This document shows positions 8,794 through 18,113 of a stretch of 64,000 bases of DNA, piece after piece. Positions within the stretch are counted from its first letter, which is position 1, and every line of letters starts with the position of its first letter. The notes below the pieces were generated by a model. The model did not search any database and was not told the DNA's origin. It was given only the letters and a program-made list of their open reading frames with translations. This DNA is from an uncultured Roseibium sp. (GTDB taxonomy: Bacteria > Pseudomonadota > Alphaproteobacteria > Rhizobiales > Stappiaceae), in contig NZ_CANLVF010000002.1 in the NCBI RefSeq assembly GCF_947494555.1, forward strand, positions 1,240,001 through 1,304,000. The letters are read 5' to 3'. The translations under genes and the position numbers were made by a program.

Positions 8794-10529
8794 TGGACTG
8801 CCCTTTCCTGAACAGGTTTATCGATATTGCCGCCGTGTTGGCGGCTCGCCGGGAGAACGTTGCGTTTCGTGTCACGCAATACGTCGTCGCGGTTTCCGAA
8901 AGCTGTCTGAACGCCGTGATTGAGAACCAGCACCTTGTCGACGACCTGCAACGTACTTGGACGGTGGGTCATCATGACAACGATGCTGCCGCGTTCCTGC
9001 ATGGACCGGATCGCTTTGTGAAGCGCGGCCTCACCGGTGGAATCCAAGTCCGAATTCGGCTCGTCCAGGACCAGAAGAAACGGGTTGCCATAAAGCGCGC
9101 GGGCAAGCGCGATCCGCTGCCGCTGTCCGCCAGACAAGAAGAATCCGTTGCCTATCCTGGTTTCATAACCATCGGGCAGATTGGAGATCAGATCGTGGAC
9201 GTCGGCAGCAAGAGCCGCTTCCAGAACGAGTCCGTCGTCGACTTCAGCTGCAAACCGCGCAATGTTCTCCCGGACTGTGCCGTCAAAGAGAGCGATTTCC
9301 TGTGGCAGATACCCGATATGGCTTCCGAGTTCTTCCGGATCCCACTTCGCTGTGGGGTTACCGTCGAGGCGCACGGTTCCCCGCTGAGGAGCCCAGACAC
9401 CGGCCAGCATTTTGGCAAGAGTTGATTTTCCCGAAGCGCTCGGTCCGATCACCGCAACAGCGTCTCCGGCCTGAAGGTTCATGCGGATATCGGAAAGCGT
9501 CGCGTTTTGCGCTGTGGGTGGCCCTGCCTTCTGGATCGCGACACTGACGGAAACCTGTGGTCGTGGAAGGTGAAGACGTTTCGGCTCGACAGGGTAGTCG
9601 TGGACGAGTTTTCTCAGCTTGCCGTAGGATCCGGATGCCGCAAGAAAGCCCCGCCACTGTCCGATGAGCTGATCGATGGGGGCAAGTGCGCGGCCGAGAA
9701 CAATGGTTGCGGCAATCATGATGCCCGCGGAGCTTTCACCGGTGATCGCAAGCGCCGCACCAAGACCGAGGATGGCAGACTGCAGTCCAGTGCGCAGGGT
9801 TCTGGAGGTGACCGAAAACGTCGAGATGCGGTCATTGACCCGCGTCTTCAGCCGATGTGCCTCGAACTGAAGATCTTGCCAGCGGTGCGCCAGATCACTG
9901 CGCATACCCATCGCATGGACGATTTCCGCATTTGCCTCGCCTGCCCGGTAGAGCGTGTCGCTGCGCCGGCGGGCTTCGGCCGCTTCCATCATCGTGTTGT
10001 GGCTGCGCGCGTTGTTGATGAGAGCAAGAACCGTCAGGACAATTGCACCCGCCAATCCCAGGTGACCGAGATAGGGATGAAGAATGTAAAGAACGCCGAT
10101 ATAGACCGGAATCCAGGGTGCATCGAAAAATGCAAGCAGCGTGCTTCCGGACAGGAAATCCCTGAAACCGTTGACATCTTCAATCGAGTTGTCGCTCGAA
10201 GCTAGGTTTCCTTCGACTTTCCGGCGCATGGCCGCATTGAGCACGGGCACGCCGACTTTCAGTTCGAACTTGGCACCCAACCTGTTCAGCATGCGCTGAC
10301 GGATCCAGTCTAGCAGTCCGGTGACCACAAAGACGCCGCCAAGCAGCAGCGTGAGGGCGATGAGCGTGTCCATGTTCTGGCTGGTGAGAACGCGGTCATA
10401 GACCTGAAGCATGTAAAGCGGCGCAGCGAGTGCCAGAATGTTCAGCGCCATGCTGAAGAGCGCGATTGCGAGGAAACCGGCACTGAGTGAAGACCAGGCG
10501 TGCCGGACAGGAGAGATCTTGCGGAACAT
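8790..10529 (-). CDS. Type I secretion ABC transporter (PrtD-type), permease/ATPase
   Basis: This 579-residue half-transporter has six membrane segments in residues 20-300 and a C-terminal nucleotide-binding domain. The Walker A is GPSASGKSTLAK, the signature LSGGQRQRIALARAL, and the Walker B LLVLDEPNSDLD. There is no N-terminal C39-like domain, so it is of the PrtD/HasD group that exports RTX proteins by C-terminal signals. The frame is open to 10613, inside the tail of the gap, but the ATG at 10529 preceded by GGAG fits the family start. It follows the RTX gene after a hairpin and is coupled to the HlyD gene. Confidence 0.92.
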   Translation of the reverse strand: MFRKISPVRHAWSSLSAGFLAIALFSMALNILALAAPLYMLQVYDRVLTSQNMDTLIALTLLLGGVFVVTGLLDWIRQRMLNRLGAKFELKVGVPVLNAAMRRKVEGNLASSDNSIEDVNGFRDFLSGSTLLAFFDAPWIPVYIGVLYILHPYLGHLGLAGAIVLTVLALINNARSHNTMMEAAEARRRSDTLYRAGEANAEIVHAMGMRSDLAHRWQDLQFEAHRLKTRVNDRISTFSVTSRTLRTGLQSAILGLGAALAITGESSAGIMIAATIVLGRALAPIDQLIGQWRGFLAASGSYGKLRKLVHDYPVEPKRLHLPRPQVSVSVAIQKAGPPTAQNATLSDIRMNLQAGDAVAVIGPSASGKSTLAKMLAGVWAPQRGTVRLDGNPTAKWDPEELGSHIGYLPQEIALFDGTVRENIARFAAEVDDGLVLEAALAADVHDLISNLPDGYETRIGNGFFLSGGQRQRIALARALYGNPFLLVLDEPNSDLDSTGEAALHKAIRSMQERGSIVVMMTHRPSTLQVVDKVLVLNHGVQTAFGNRDDVLRDTKRNVLPASRQHGGNIDKPVQERAVQ

Positions 10530-10577
10530 GTGCTTGCTCCAATTCACGGGGTTCGGGTCAAAAATTTGGGAAAGCCA

Positions 10578-10608
10578 CAGGGTGGCGACAGCGGCCACCG
10601 CCACCCTG
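10578..10608 (-). terminator. Hairpin between the RTX gene and its exporter genes
   Basis: A perfect 10-bp stem (CAGGGTGGCG with CGCCACCCTG, 11-base loop) lies about 11 bases past the RTX stop. In the transcribed direction it is followed by TGGCTTTCCCAAATTTTTG. The late T run makes it a leaky terminator or an mRNA-stabilising end. It would let the abundant cargo be made in excess of its exporter. Confidence 0.55.
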
Positions 10609-10618
10609 AGCAACTGGC

Positions 10619-13600
10619 TTAGACGAGGAAGTCGTCTTCGCTCAGTTGCGACGCGTCGACGTTGACCAGGCGCAGTGTGCTGTCCGACCCGAAGGACAGG
10701 ACTGCATCCGAGCCATCTTGGACCGCGCCGGACAGAACTGCGGCCACGTCGAAGTCAGGCGCGAAATCGCCACCTGAAATCAGATCCGAGCCGAGTTCGA
10801 AGTCGCTAACGGTGTCTGCACCGAGGCTGGCAACGAAGATGTCGGAGCCATCGCCACCTTCGAGCAGGTCGTCACCACCGGCACCGTTCAGGACATTGTC
10901 AAAACCGCTGCCGGTGATGACATCTCCATCGTTGGAGCCGATGACGTTTTCGATCGAGCTGAGGACATCCGTCTCAACGCGGTTTTCGATAACGTCTTCT
11001 CCGACAACGCCGGTGTTGGTGATCGGCTCCACGGCATCGAGGGTTGCGCCGGCATCCACAAGCGTGTCTTGGACAACCGGGCCGTTTTGGCCGGCTGGCG
11101 CGTTGTGCAGATGGATGGCTGAAACAACACCCGGGATCGGCGTCGATAGGTCGGCTTCGTTGAGGCCTGACACATCGAGAACGCTCGAATAGGTGACTTC
11201 ACCTGTTGTCAGGTTCTGGACGATTGTCACAGTCGCCTCACCCGTTGCCTCGCTGTCGGAAAGCGGTTCCGGCTCCTGCGCGGCATCCAGCCCGCCGGAG
11301 AGCTCGATCGTGCGAATGCCATGTTCGGTGACATCACTGTCAACGAGCAGCTGGCCTCTGATCTCACCACCGGGAAAGTCCGACGTGTGGATGTTGTAGT
11401 AGAGGTTTCCGGCAACAGCCTGGTCGACGAATGCAGCACCGTCGGCAATGGCAGATCCGAACTGGGCGGGCGCTGCAACCACGGCATTGTCGACACGGAC
11501 GGTGAAGCCGGTGTCCCGGGTTGCCGTACCGTTGCCGTTTGCACCGAGGTTGACGTTTACCGCGACATCCAGATCCGAGAAGTCAGCCGTGTCGGTGCCC
11601 TCTCCGCCGTCCAGGAAGTCGTTGCCAAGACCGCCGACGAGAACGTTGTCGCCATCACCTGCGATCAGCGTATCGTCACCGGCACCGCCGTCTATGACAC
11701 CGTCCACGAGGCCAAGATCGACGAAGATGTCTTCGCCACCTCCGAGCAGGACGTTACCGTCAATGATGCCGCCGTCGTTGACGATTGTGACGTCACCAGC
11801 GTCGCGCGCATCAATTGCGTTGACCTTGCCGGAGATCTCGCCCTCGTTGATGATGGCGCCCAGGATATCAAGACCACCGTCAATCCGGATACCAGCTGCC
11901 GCATCAGACTCGTCCGAACCGGCAATGACACCCTCGTTCTCGACAAGACCGGCAAACCCGGCATCTTCAACGCTGGAGAACAGACGCAAGCCGTCGCCGA
12001 CCGTGTTTCCTTCGGTTGCGTCGCCGCCGCCGAAAATAGCGCCCTGGTTGAGGATCGAAGCAGAGACGACGTCGCCGTCGACATCACCGGTCTGGAGCGA
12101 GACGCCGGAGGCATTGTTGCCGTTTGCGTCGACCGTTCCCTGGTTGGTGAAGGTGTAGTTGTCGGCGGTGCCGTCGGCATAGACGGTTCCGTTACGCTGT
12201 GTGCCGGTCGCCAGGATCGCGCCCTGGTTGACCACATCCAGGCCTTCACCATCGATGTTCAGTGCCCGGCTGTCGGACGAAACAATACCCTGGTTGATGA
12301 AGGAACCACCGGAATGATCACCGGTTCCGAAGTAGACGCCGTTTTGCGCGCCGGCAAAAACACCGCCTTCTTCGTTCACCAGGGAACCCTGGAAGTCCAC
12401 ACCGTTGACCGCCCGGAATGCGCCGACGGTACCTTGCTGGCTTTCCGCCGTGACAGCCCCGGAGTTGGTGATTGAACCGGTGAAGAGTGCCGCAGCAAAG
12501 CCACCCTCGCTCAGCCGAACGCCTTCCAAACGGATGCCGTCGCCTGCAGTGCCCGCGCCGGCGGAAGCCTGACCACGGCCGTTGATCGTGCCGGCGTTAT
12601 CAACTTCAACGTCGCCATTGCCGTCTGCTGCCAGCGACAGGGAGATACCGGCGCCGTCATTGTGTTCACCGGCATCAATGACACCGGTCGGCAGGTTGGT
12701 GATCGAAAAATCGCGCGCCGTGTCATCGGCATAAATCGTGCCGTTGCGCTGGTCGCCTGTGCCGAGAATGTCACCGCCATTGAGCAGGTCGACACCGGAC
12801 CCGTCAATGTTCACCGCCCGGCTACCGGACTGGATCGTGCCGAAGTTCTGAACGCTGAGATCATGCTCGGCATCGCCGATGTAAAGGCCGTTGCGCGGAC
12901 CTTCGATCGTGCCTGTGCTGGAGTTGAAGATCCGGCCCTCGGCCGCAACGCCATCGGCAATGCGGATGCCGGCCGTCGTGCCCTGATTGCTTTCGGTGCT
13001 GATGAGGCCGCTGTTGAAGATATCGGTCTCAAGAACAGCGCCTTCAGCACCGTCATCAATCCGGATACCGTCACCGGCAAGCGGTGTGTTGGAGGCGGCT
13101 TCGTCACCGCGACCCTGAATAACGGCACCGAAGCCGTTGAAGATGGTCCCCTCTACGACATCGTTCAACTCGTCGCCGACCTGGAGCGAGATACCAGCGC
13201 CCTGGTTGCCTTCGCCGGCGTCGATCGTTCCGCCTGTGAAGTTGCTGATCGAAAAGTCTTCTGCTGTGCTGTTGGTGTAGATCGTGCCGTTGCGCTGATC
13301 GCCCGTGCCGACAATGTCGCCAAAGTTACGAACGCTGACGCCCTCGCCCTGGATGTCGACCGCGCGGCTGTCAGAAGAGATCACGCCGCCGCTGAAGTTA
13401 TCCAGCCTTCCGGAAGACTGAGCACCGGCGAATTGAACACCGTTGAACTCACCGTCGACGATGCCGAAGTTGCGGATGTCCGCACTGCCGCTAACCTGAA
13501 TACCGGTCGCAAGCGCGTCAGGACCGCTGTTGGCCTCGATGCGGGCGTTGCGGAAGTTGAAGACTTGTGCATCTTCACCACCGACGGAAACGGCGGCAGC

Positions 13601-13798
13601 AGCATTGTTGGTCGTCACCTGACCGAAGTTCAGAAAACGTGCGAAGTCGTTGTCGAGAACGAAGGCCGGTGTGTTGTCGACGACCACGTTGTTGAATACG
13701 CCGTTCGTCAGCGACTGGCCGTCACGAACTGTTTCTTGTGCCAGTGTGGACGTCGTGAGCAATCGCGCCCGAATACCGGCAAGCATCCCAGATACCAT
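10619..13798 (-). CDS. Large RTX repeat protein with CHRD-like segments, type I secreted
   Basis: The 1059-residue acidic protein has no signal peptide. Residues about 40-660 are repetitive, glycine/asparagine-rich and beta-helix-like, with three copies of a ~183-residue unit starting near 141, 323 and 507. Calcium-type nonapeptides follow (GGAGDDTLIAGDGDNVLVGG near 704-723; GAGGDDLLEGGDGSDIF near 972-988). Between the two RTX stretches lie CHRD-like pieces (NLYYNIHTSDFPGGEIRGQL near 798; GGLDAAQEPEPLSDSEATG near 835). The C-terminus, ending LSEDDFLV, resembles type I secretion signals. The ATG at 13798 has a GGAG site; the frame is open a further 20 codons. The adjacent ABC/HlyD genes should export it. 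A surface or matrix role is inferred; no catalytic domain was recognised. Confidence 0.85.
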   Translation of the reverse strand: MVSGMLAGIRARLLTTSTLAQETVRDGQSLTNGVFNNVVVDNTPAFVLDNDFARFLNFGQVTTNNAAAAVSVGGEDAQVFNFRNARIEANSGPDALATGIQVSGSADIRNFGIVDGEFNGVQFAGAQSSGRLDNFSGGVISSDSRAVDIQGEGVSVRNFGDIVGTGDQRNGTIYTNSTAEDFSISNFTGGTIDAGEGNQGAGISLQVGDELNDVVEGTIFNGFGAVIQGRGDEAASNTPLAGDGIRIDDGAEGAVLETDIFNSGLISTESNQGTTAGIRIADGVAAEGRIFNSSTGTIEGPRNGLYIGDAEHDLSVQNFGTIQSGSRAVNIDGSGVDLLNGGDILGTGDQRNGTIYADDTARDFSITNLPTGVIDAGEHNDGAGISLSLAADGNGDVEVDNAGTINGRGQASAGAGTAGDGIRLEGVRLSEGGFAAALFTGSITNSGAVTAESQQGTVGAFRAVNGVDFQGSLVNEEGGVFAGAQNGVYFGTGDHSGGSFINQGIVSSDSRALNIDGEGLDVVNQGAILATGTQRNGTVYADGTADNYTFTNQGTVDANGNNASGVSLQTGDVDGDVVSASILNQGAIFGGGDATEGNTVGDGLRLFSSVEDAGFAGLVENEGVIAGSDESDAAAGIRIDGGLDILGAIINEGEISGKVNAIDARDAGDVTIVNDGGIIDGNVLLGGGEDIFVDLGLVDGVIDGGAGDDTLIAGDGDNVLVGGLGNDFLDGGEGTDTADFSDLDVAVNVNLGANGNGTATRDTGFTVRVDNAVVAAPAQFGSAIADGAAFVDQAVAGNLYYNIHTSDFPGGEIRGQLLVDSDVTEHGIRTIELSGGLDAAQEPEPLSDSEATGEATVTIVQNLTTGEVTYSSVLDVSGLNEADLSTPIPGVVSAIHLHNAPAGQNGPVVQDTLVDAGATLDAVEPITNTGVVGEDVIENRVETDVLSSIENVIGSNDGDVITGSGFDNVLNGAGGDDLLEGGDGSDIFVASLGADTVSDFELGSDLISGGDFAPDFDVAAVLSGAVQDGSDAVLSFGSDSTLRLVNVDASQLSEDDFLV
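11830..13378 (-). repeat. Three tandem ~549-bp coding repeats in the RTX gene
   Basis: Copies begin near 13378, 12832 and 12280 on the minus strand. Each starts with SRA(V/L)-(D/N)-I-x-G-x-G followed by G(D/T)QRNGT(I/V)Y and later G(A/S)G(I/V)SL. The third copy is shortened at its end. The repeats are diverged at protein level and show no short DNA period, so they are domain duplications and not slippage repeats. Confidence 0.8.
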
Positions 13799-14225
13799 TT
13801 GGAAATCTCCATGAGTTTTGTGGCCCGGGTACACCCTCTGCACGATGGCGCCCGGCACTCATGGATCTGTTGTGAGGCCCCCTATTCTTGAAATTCATAT
13901 TGCCAATACGCGCTATAACCTTTCGAAATAATCACGGGTGATGTGACCGCCACTTTATTTTTCCGCGTTGTTTTACAACGCGTTGAACGCGTCTGATGAA
14001 AATCAGATTCTATTTGTTCAACTGAGATGGAAAAAACGTGAAGTGATTTCGCACTTGCAGATCCAAACGAGCATTCCTGCCAAAGCGAGGCAAACCGAAA
14101 AGACACCCGGCGGCGGCCGGACTGAGCTCAAGAAACCACGCCGGACGCAGCCCGATATTGGACGGAATGAGTTTTTGGGAGCCGGTTTCGCGAACCGGTT
14201 GGACGGTGCCAGTTACGCGCCGTCT
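13799..14225. promoter_or_regulatory. Upstream region of the RTX gene
   Basis: This 427-base AT-rich gap lies between the lysR stop and the RTX start. It holds a motif ATTGCCAATAC (13899-13909) also found upstream of the LysR gene. It also has a perfect 8-bp stem with 3-base loop (13964-13982, CGCGTTGT/ACAACGCG), a small stem at 13993-14006 (CTGAT/ATCAG), and a 6-bp stem at 14182-14198 just after the lysR stop. The last could be a weak lysR terminator; the others are candidate control sites. Confidence 0.5.
13894..13909. promoter_or_regulatory. Candidate LysR-type operator upstream of the RTX gene
   Basis: TTCATATTGCCAATAC matches TTCAAATTGCCAATAC at 15332-15347 at 15 of 16 positions. The core ATTG-C-CAAT is a short dyad. 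Both copies lie about 100-125 bases upstream of leftward genes (the RTX gene and lysR). Binding by the adjacent LysR protein is inference. Confidence 0.4.
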
Positions 14226-15209
14226 TTACAAAACAGCACCACCGTTTTCGACAGGAATGGCTGCATTGCCAGCATCCGCGCCGATCGTTCCTGTTGGCGG
14301 CGATTGAGAAATGAAATCGCTGATCGACGAAATGACACCGAAACGCGGGTATTGCCGACGTGTGATCGCGCCGAGTTCGCGCAGCCTGCCTGCACCATCG
14401 AACGGAACAAAGGTCAGGCCCAGATTGTCGCGTTTGAATTGTTCCGCCGCGATGGCATTCACGATCGTGCAGGCATCGGTGTGCGCGAGGTGTCGGCAAA
14501 GCGTTTCAAAGCGCGCGGACCTTACATCGATGCCAAGGCGCTCGGCGGCATCGGACGAAGAGGCCGGCAGGTCCTTTTCAAGGTCGTATCCGAACGGCAC
14601 ATCGAAGCGTATCAGGAATTCCGCCGGAACATCGGTTGCCCGAATGCCGTTTTTCTTTGCCAGAACATGATCTTTGCGCATGCCGAGATAGAGCGGTTCC
14701 TGCCAGAGCGGGGTGAACTGAGGCGCGTCCTCACCGGCGTCGCCATAGATCATGGTGTGGCTGTTCCGCGAAATCAGCGCTGTATCCAATTGCATCTGCT
14801 CGACCATGCGGGACAATTCGAGCGGCTTTTCCTCGACGATCACCAGCTTCAGGTCCGGAAAGAGTTCCGCAGTCATGTCGAGAAAATAGCCGGATAGATA
14901 GGCGGCCAGCGTCGGCGTCATGCCCAGGCGGAAAGGTGTTGCATCCAGCTTTCGATGCTCCTGCGCAGTCTCGGAAATCCGGTCAACCAGACCATTGATC
15001 TCAAGCGCCATCTCGACGATCTGCGTGCCGAATTTCGTCAAAAGAACTTCGTTCCGGGTCCGTTCGAAAATCTGAACCCCGAGCTCGGCCTCAAGCTTCT
15101 TGATCTGGTTTGAAAGTGCCGGCTGGCTGACGTGAACGGCGCGGGACGCACGGGTAAAATTCTTGTGGTGCGCCACGGCGGCGACGTATTGCAGGTCCCG
15201 AAGGTTCAT
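14226..15209 (-). CDS. LysR-family transcriptional regulator
   Basis: The 327-residue protein has the N-terminal winged helix-turn-helix of the LysR family (LRDLQYVAAVAHHKNFTRAS, then VSQPALSNQIKKLEAELGVQ at residues 28-47). A substrate-binding fold follows from about residue 90. The N-terminus resembles OxyR-like members, but I cannot identify the redox cysteine pair with confidence. It lies directly upstream of the RTX secretion locus in the same direction, with a 427-base gap. A 16-bp motif is shared between its own upstream region and that of the RTX gene, so it may control both. Confidence 0.88.
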   Translation of the reverse strand: MNLRDLQYVAAVAHHKNFTRASRAVHVSQPALSNQIKKLEAELGVQIFERTRNEVLLTKFGTQIVEMALEINGLVDRISETAQEHRKLDATPFRLGMTPTLAAYLSGYFLDMTAELFPDLKLVIVEEKPLELSRMVEQMQLDTALISRNSHTMIYGDAGEDAPQFTPLWQEPLYLGMRKDHVLAKKNGIRATDVPAEFLIRFDVPFGYDLEKDLPASSSDAAERLGIDVRSARFETLCRHLAHTDACTIVNAIAAEQFKRDNLGLTFVPFDGAGRLRELGAITRRQYPRFGVISSISDFISQSPPTGTIGADAGNAAIPVENGGAVL

Positions 15210-15331
15210 ATGTGGTCAGCGATGTCCAGTTTACCGTTGCGCGCAAACGTGTGGTGCGTGAGCCCTTTCGTAAAGTGACAATGATTTGACCGAATTTGTG
15301 ACGAAGCGGTGGTGAACCCAGATCATTCGAT

Positions 15332-15347
15332 TTCAAATTGCCAATAC
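15332..15347. promoter_or_regulatory. Second copy of the shared motif, upstream of lysR
   Basis: TTCAAATTGCCAATAC sits 123 bases before the lysR start and matches the site at 13894-13909. It is a candidate autoregulatory site. The rest of the 15210-15626 gap is AT-rich and shows no gene. Confidence 0.4.
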
Positions 15348-15626
15348 AGCGGCAAATACAAATGCAACGCTGAGGTCGTCTAGGTTATTACCCGAGTAAT
15401 CTTTGAGCCGTTGGAGTAGTTTCATCCTTTCGGAGTGAATACCTGTCACTTGTTATTCGAAGTGGCAGATCGCCGTAGAATTCAGCACTCCAGATATTTT
15501 ATTACTCATCGGTATTTAAATGGACTCCCGACAAAACAGCAGCTTCGGCAGTCTTTTGCGAGATGTATCCGGTTCACTTTGATTTGAGACGCAGTTGCAG
15601 CGCGGCCAAATTTTTTGCGCATAAAC

Positions 15627-15659
15627 AAAAGGGGCGGCTGAAGTGCCGCTCCTTTTTTT
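15627..15659 (-). terminator. Terminator of the chemoreceptor gene
   Basis: An 8-bp stem with one G-U pair (GGGGCGGC with GCCGCTCC) is flanked by A-rich and T-rich runs on both sides. It can act in either direction. It lies 15 bases beyond the stop of the leftward chemoreceptor gene. Confidence 0.8.
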
Positions 15660-15674
15660 AAAGACTTGCCGGTT

Positions 15675-18113
15675 TCAGACTGCGGCGACCCGGTCGAGGA
15701 AGGTCTCGATGCCTTTTTTCAAGGCAGTGCTTCGGTCGCTCAGGTCGCTGGAGGCCGACTGAACGCTGCCCGAAACATCCTTGGTTTCGTCCACGGCTTC
15801 CGTGAGCTGGGAAATATTCGCTCGAACAGACATTGTGCTCTCGGCCGCCCTTTGGACATTGCCGGAGATTTCATTGGTGGCAGCTCCCTGTTGCGACACC
15901 GCAGACGATATTCCCTGTGTATACCCGTTGACTTCCTCCATCGTGTCGGAAATCGAGCCGATCGCTTTCACTGCATCGGTCGTGGATTCCTGGATGGTCT
16001 GGATCTGGGACGAGATTTCCTCGGTCGCCTTTGAGGTCTGGGTCGCGAGTTCCTTTACTTCCGCGGCAACGACCGCAAAGCCCTTGCCCGCCTCGCCTGC
16101 ACGGGCTGCCTCGATCGTTGCATTCAGCGCAAGCAGATTTGTCTGTTCCGCAATCGCCTGAATGAGACTGACGACTTCACCGATTTTCGATGCCGCCTCA
16201 GCCAGATCCTGAACCTTGGTGTTCGTATTGTGCACGGCACCCGTCGCACTTGTTACGATATCCGAAGAGCGCCGTACCTGCTCGCCGATTTCGGCAATGG
16301 AAGCCGACAGTTCTTCTGCTGCGCTGGCGACGTTTTCAACGCTGCTTGATGCATCCTCGCTTACGCGTGAGGTGTCGCCCGCCTGTTCGGCGCTGTTCTC
16401 GGCAATCTGGCCCAGGGTCGATGCTGTACCGGCCATGCCAGCCGCCGTCTCATCAAGCGCTCCGAGCAGTACGTGGACTTCCTGCCGGAACCCGTCGATC
16501 AGACCATCTACCTCGGCCTGGCGGTCATTCTGCTGTTGCTGGTTTTCACTTGCCTCGCTTTCCAGACGGACCCGCTCGCGCGCGTTTTCCTGGAAGACCT
16601 GTACGGTTCGGCTCATGTCGCCAATTTCATCGCGCTGGTCTGTTGTCGGCACTTCGACATCTGTGTCGCCTTCGGCAAGGCGCCCCATGGCTTCGGTGAG
16701 CGCGCGTGTCGGTCTTGTAATGAGCAAAGACAGTACGAACGCAAGCAAGCCACCCACCGCAACTGCAGCAATGAGGGCTACCGCAATAAGTCCGAGCGCC
16801 GTATTTGCGCTTGCGGATGCACTGGCTGACTGTTCCTCGGCAAGGTTTGTAATGACCCGGCGCACATCGCCCGATATTGCCACAAGCGCTTTGTGCTTGG
16901 CGTCGAAGGTCTCCTTGGCAGCAACCATGCCGGCAAACTCGGCATCGTAAGTATCAACTTCTTGATCGATCGAAGCTACGGAGTCCGCGATTTCCGGGAA
17001 GGCCGCGCTGTCCGCCTTGAGCGTGTTGGCAAGGTTTCTGATGATACCGATGCGCGTTTGAACTGCGTCCGCGCCCATCGATTCAAATCCGGCAAAAAAC
17101 TCCATCGTTGCCGACCTGATTTCAAGCGAGGCACGAAGAAACTTGGACGCGTTGACGTCTACAAGACTGACAATACCCAGCTTTGACTGCGCACCGCCGG
17201 CCACTTTCTTGGCCGCGTCCGAGGCCACGTATACGGCCTTGCGCAGCGTAGAAGCTTCCAGATTCAGCGCCTTCAGTTCACTGCCGACCTGTTTGGCGAT
17301 CGCACGCGGCATGGTGCCGGCGGTTTCACCCTCCGGTTTTGGGATGATTTCGGACATTGCGGCGGTCCGTCCGGCAAGGTCTTTCAATTTGGCGGGATCG
17401 ACCCCATCGACCTTGAGTTTGGCGGCCTTCTTGGACGTCTTGACGAGCGTTGCGACCTCATCAATGACCATCTGACTTTCGGCAGCCGGCAGGTCACCAA
17501 ACAAGGCAGCCTTTTTGATTGCTGCGCCCAACTCGGACGACTTGTCCTCAATCTGCGACAGCATACGGCCGAGCTTGTCGGCTCTGTTGCGTGTGCTCGT
17601 TGCCTTCTTGGCGGCTGCACCGGCTTCGCGCTGAATTTTCGTCATCTGATCGGTGATTTCAACCGCAAGCGTTTCCAACCCAAGCGCGGAATGCAGCAAC
17701 TTGTCGACCTGTGTCTTGCGGCTTTCGACCGCCGAAACGACTTGCTGGAACTCGCCTCCGAGACGACCAACCAGCGCTATCGCTTCCTCAGTGTTGTTTT
17801 GTCCAGATGATGCGCCGGACACTTGATCCAGCGAGTGAAGCGCTTCCTCAAGCCGATTGATCTGCACCGCCGCGGCTTCCGCCAATTCGGCGCTGCCTTC
17901 CGACATGTAGGTTTCCTGTGCCTGCGCAACCTGCTGAAGGCTCGCGATGGCCGTGGTCGCCTTTGCACTGACGTCGGACTGAGCCCTAAGGCCAAGAATT
18001 GCGATCGTCCCGACCGCACCCACCGCGGCCGAAACAAGTATCATTGTGACAAAACCGCCGCCAACCTTGGTAGAAAGGCGCGCGTTCTTAAAAGGCTTAA
18101 GTATCCTGGACAT
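15675..18113 (-). CDS. Methyl-accepting chemotaxis protein
   Basis: The 812-residue receptor has a first membrane helix at about 21-42, then a very long helical, mostly charged sensor region of about 390 residues. A second membrane helix follows near 440-465 ([20 protein letters not shown]), then a HAMP domain ([22 protein letters not shown]) and the signalling coiled coil. The hairpin tip is recognisable as [33 protein letters not shown]. It reports an unknown ligand to CheA/CheW. The sensor is much longer than the usual four-helix bundle (~160 residues) and could hold two stacked helical bundles. No CheW-binding pentapeptide tail or other che gene is nearby. Confidence 0.93.
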   Translation of the reverse strand: MSRILKPFKNARLSTKVGGGFVTMILVSAAVGAVGTIAILGLRAQSDVSAKATTAIASLQQVAQAQETYMSEGSAELAEAAAVQINRLEEALHSLDQVSGASSGQNNTEEAIALVGRLGGEFQQVVSAVESRKTQVDKLLHSALGLETLAVEITDQMTKIQREAGAAAKKATSTRNRADKLGRMLSQIEDKSSELGAAIKKAALFGDLPAAESQMVIDEVATLVKTSKKAAKLKVDGVDPAKLKDLAGRTAAMSEIIPKPEGETAGTMPRAIAKQVGSELKALNLEASTLRKAVYVASDAAKKVAGGAQSKLGIVSLVDVNASKFLRASLEIRSATMEFFAGFESMGADAVQTRIGIIRNLANTLKADSAAFPEIADSVASIDQEVDTYDAEFAGMVAAKETFDAKHKALVAISGDVRRVITNLAEEQSASASASANTALGLIAVALIAAVAVGGLLAFVLSLLITRPTRALTEAMGRLAEGDTDVEVPTTDQRDEIGDMSRTVQVFQENARERVRLESEASENQQQQNDRQAEVDGLIDGFRQEVHVLLGALDETAAGMAGTASTLGQIAENSAEQAGDTSRVSEDASSSVENVASAAEELSASIAEIGEQVRRSSDIVTSATGAVHNTNTKVQDLAEAASKIGEVVSLIQAIAEQTNLLALNATIEAARAGEAGKGFAVVAAEVKELATQTSKATEEISSQIQTIQESTTDAVKAIGSISDTMEEVNGYTQGISSAVSQQGAATNEISGNVQRAAESTMSVRANISQLTEAVDETKDVSGSVQSASSDLSDRSTALKKGIETFLDRVAAV

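Noticed and set aside
10530..10613. Longer start of the type I ABC exporter
   Set aside because: It would begin with TTG at the edge of the hairpin and lacks a ribosome site; the ATG at 10529 has GGAG and fits the family.
11830..13378. Regular repeats could suggest a CRISPR array
   Set aside because: Repeats are ~549 bases, coding and in one frame; no short repeat-spacer pattern.
10619..13798. RTX toxin (cytolysin) identity
   Set aside because: No acylation region, hydrophobic pore-forming domain or toxin-activating acyltransferase gene is present.
12662..13891. Long open frame on the plus strand opposite the RTX gene (409 codons), and another at 11321-12475
   Set aside because: They are antisense to a repeat-rich coding sequence and their products look like unstructured composition shadows; no start site or family features.
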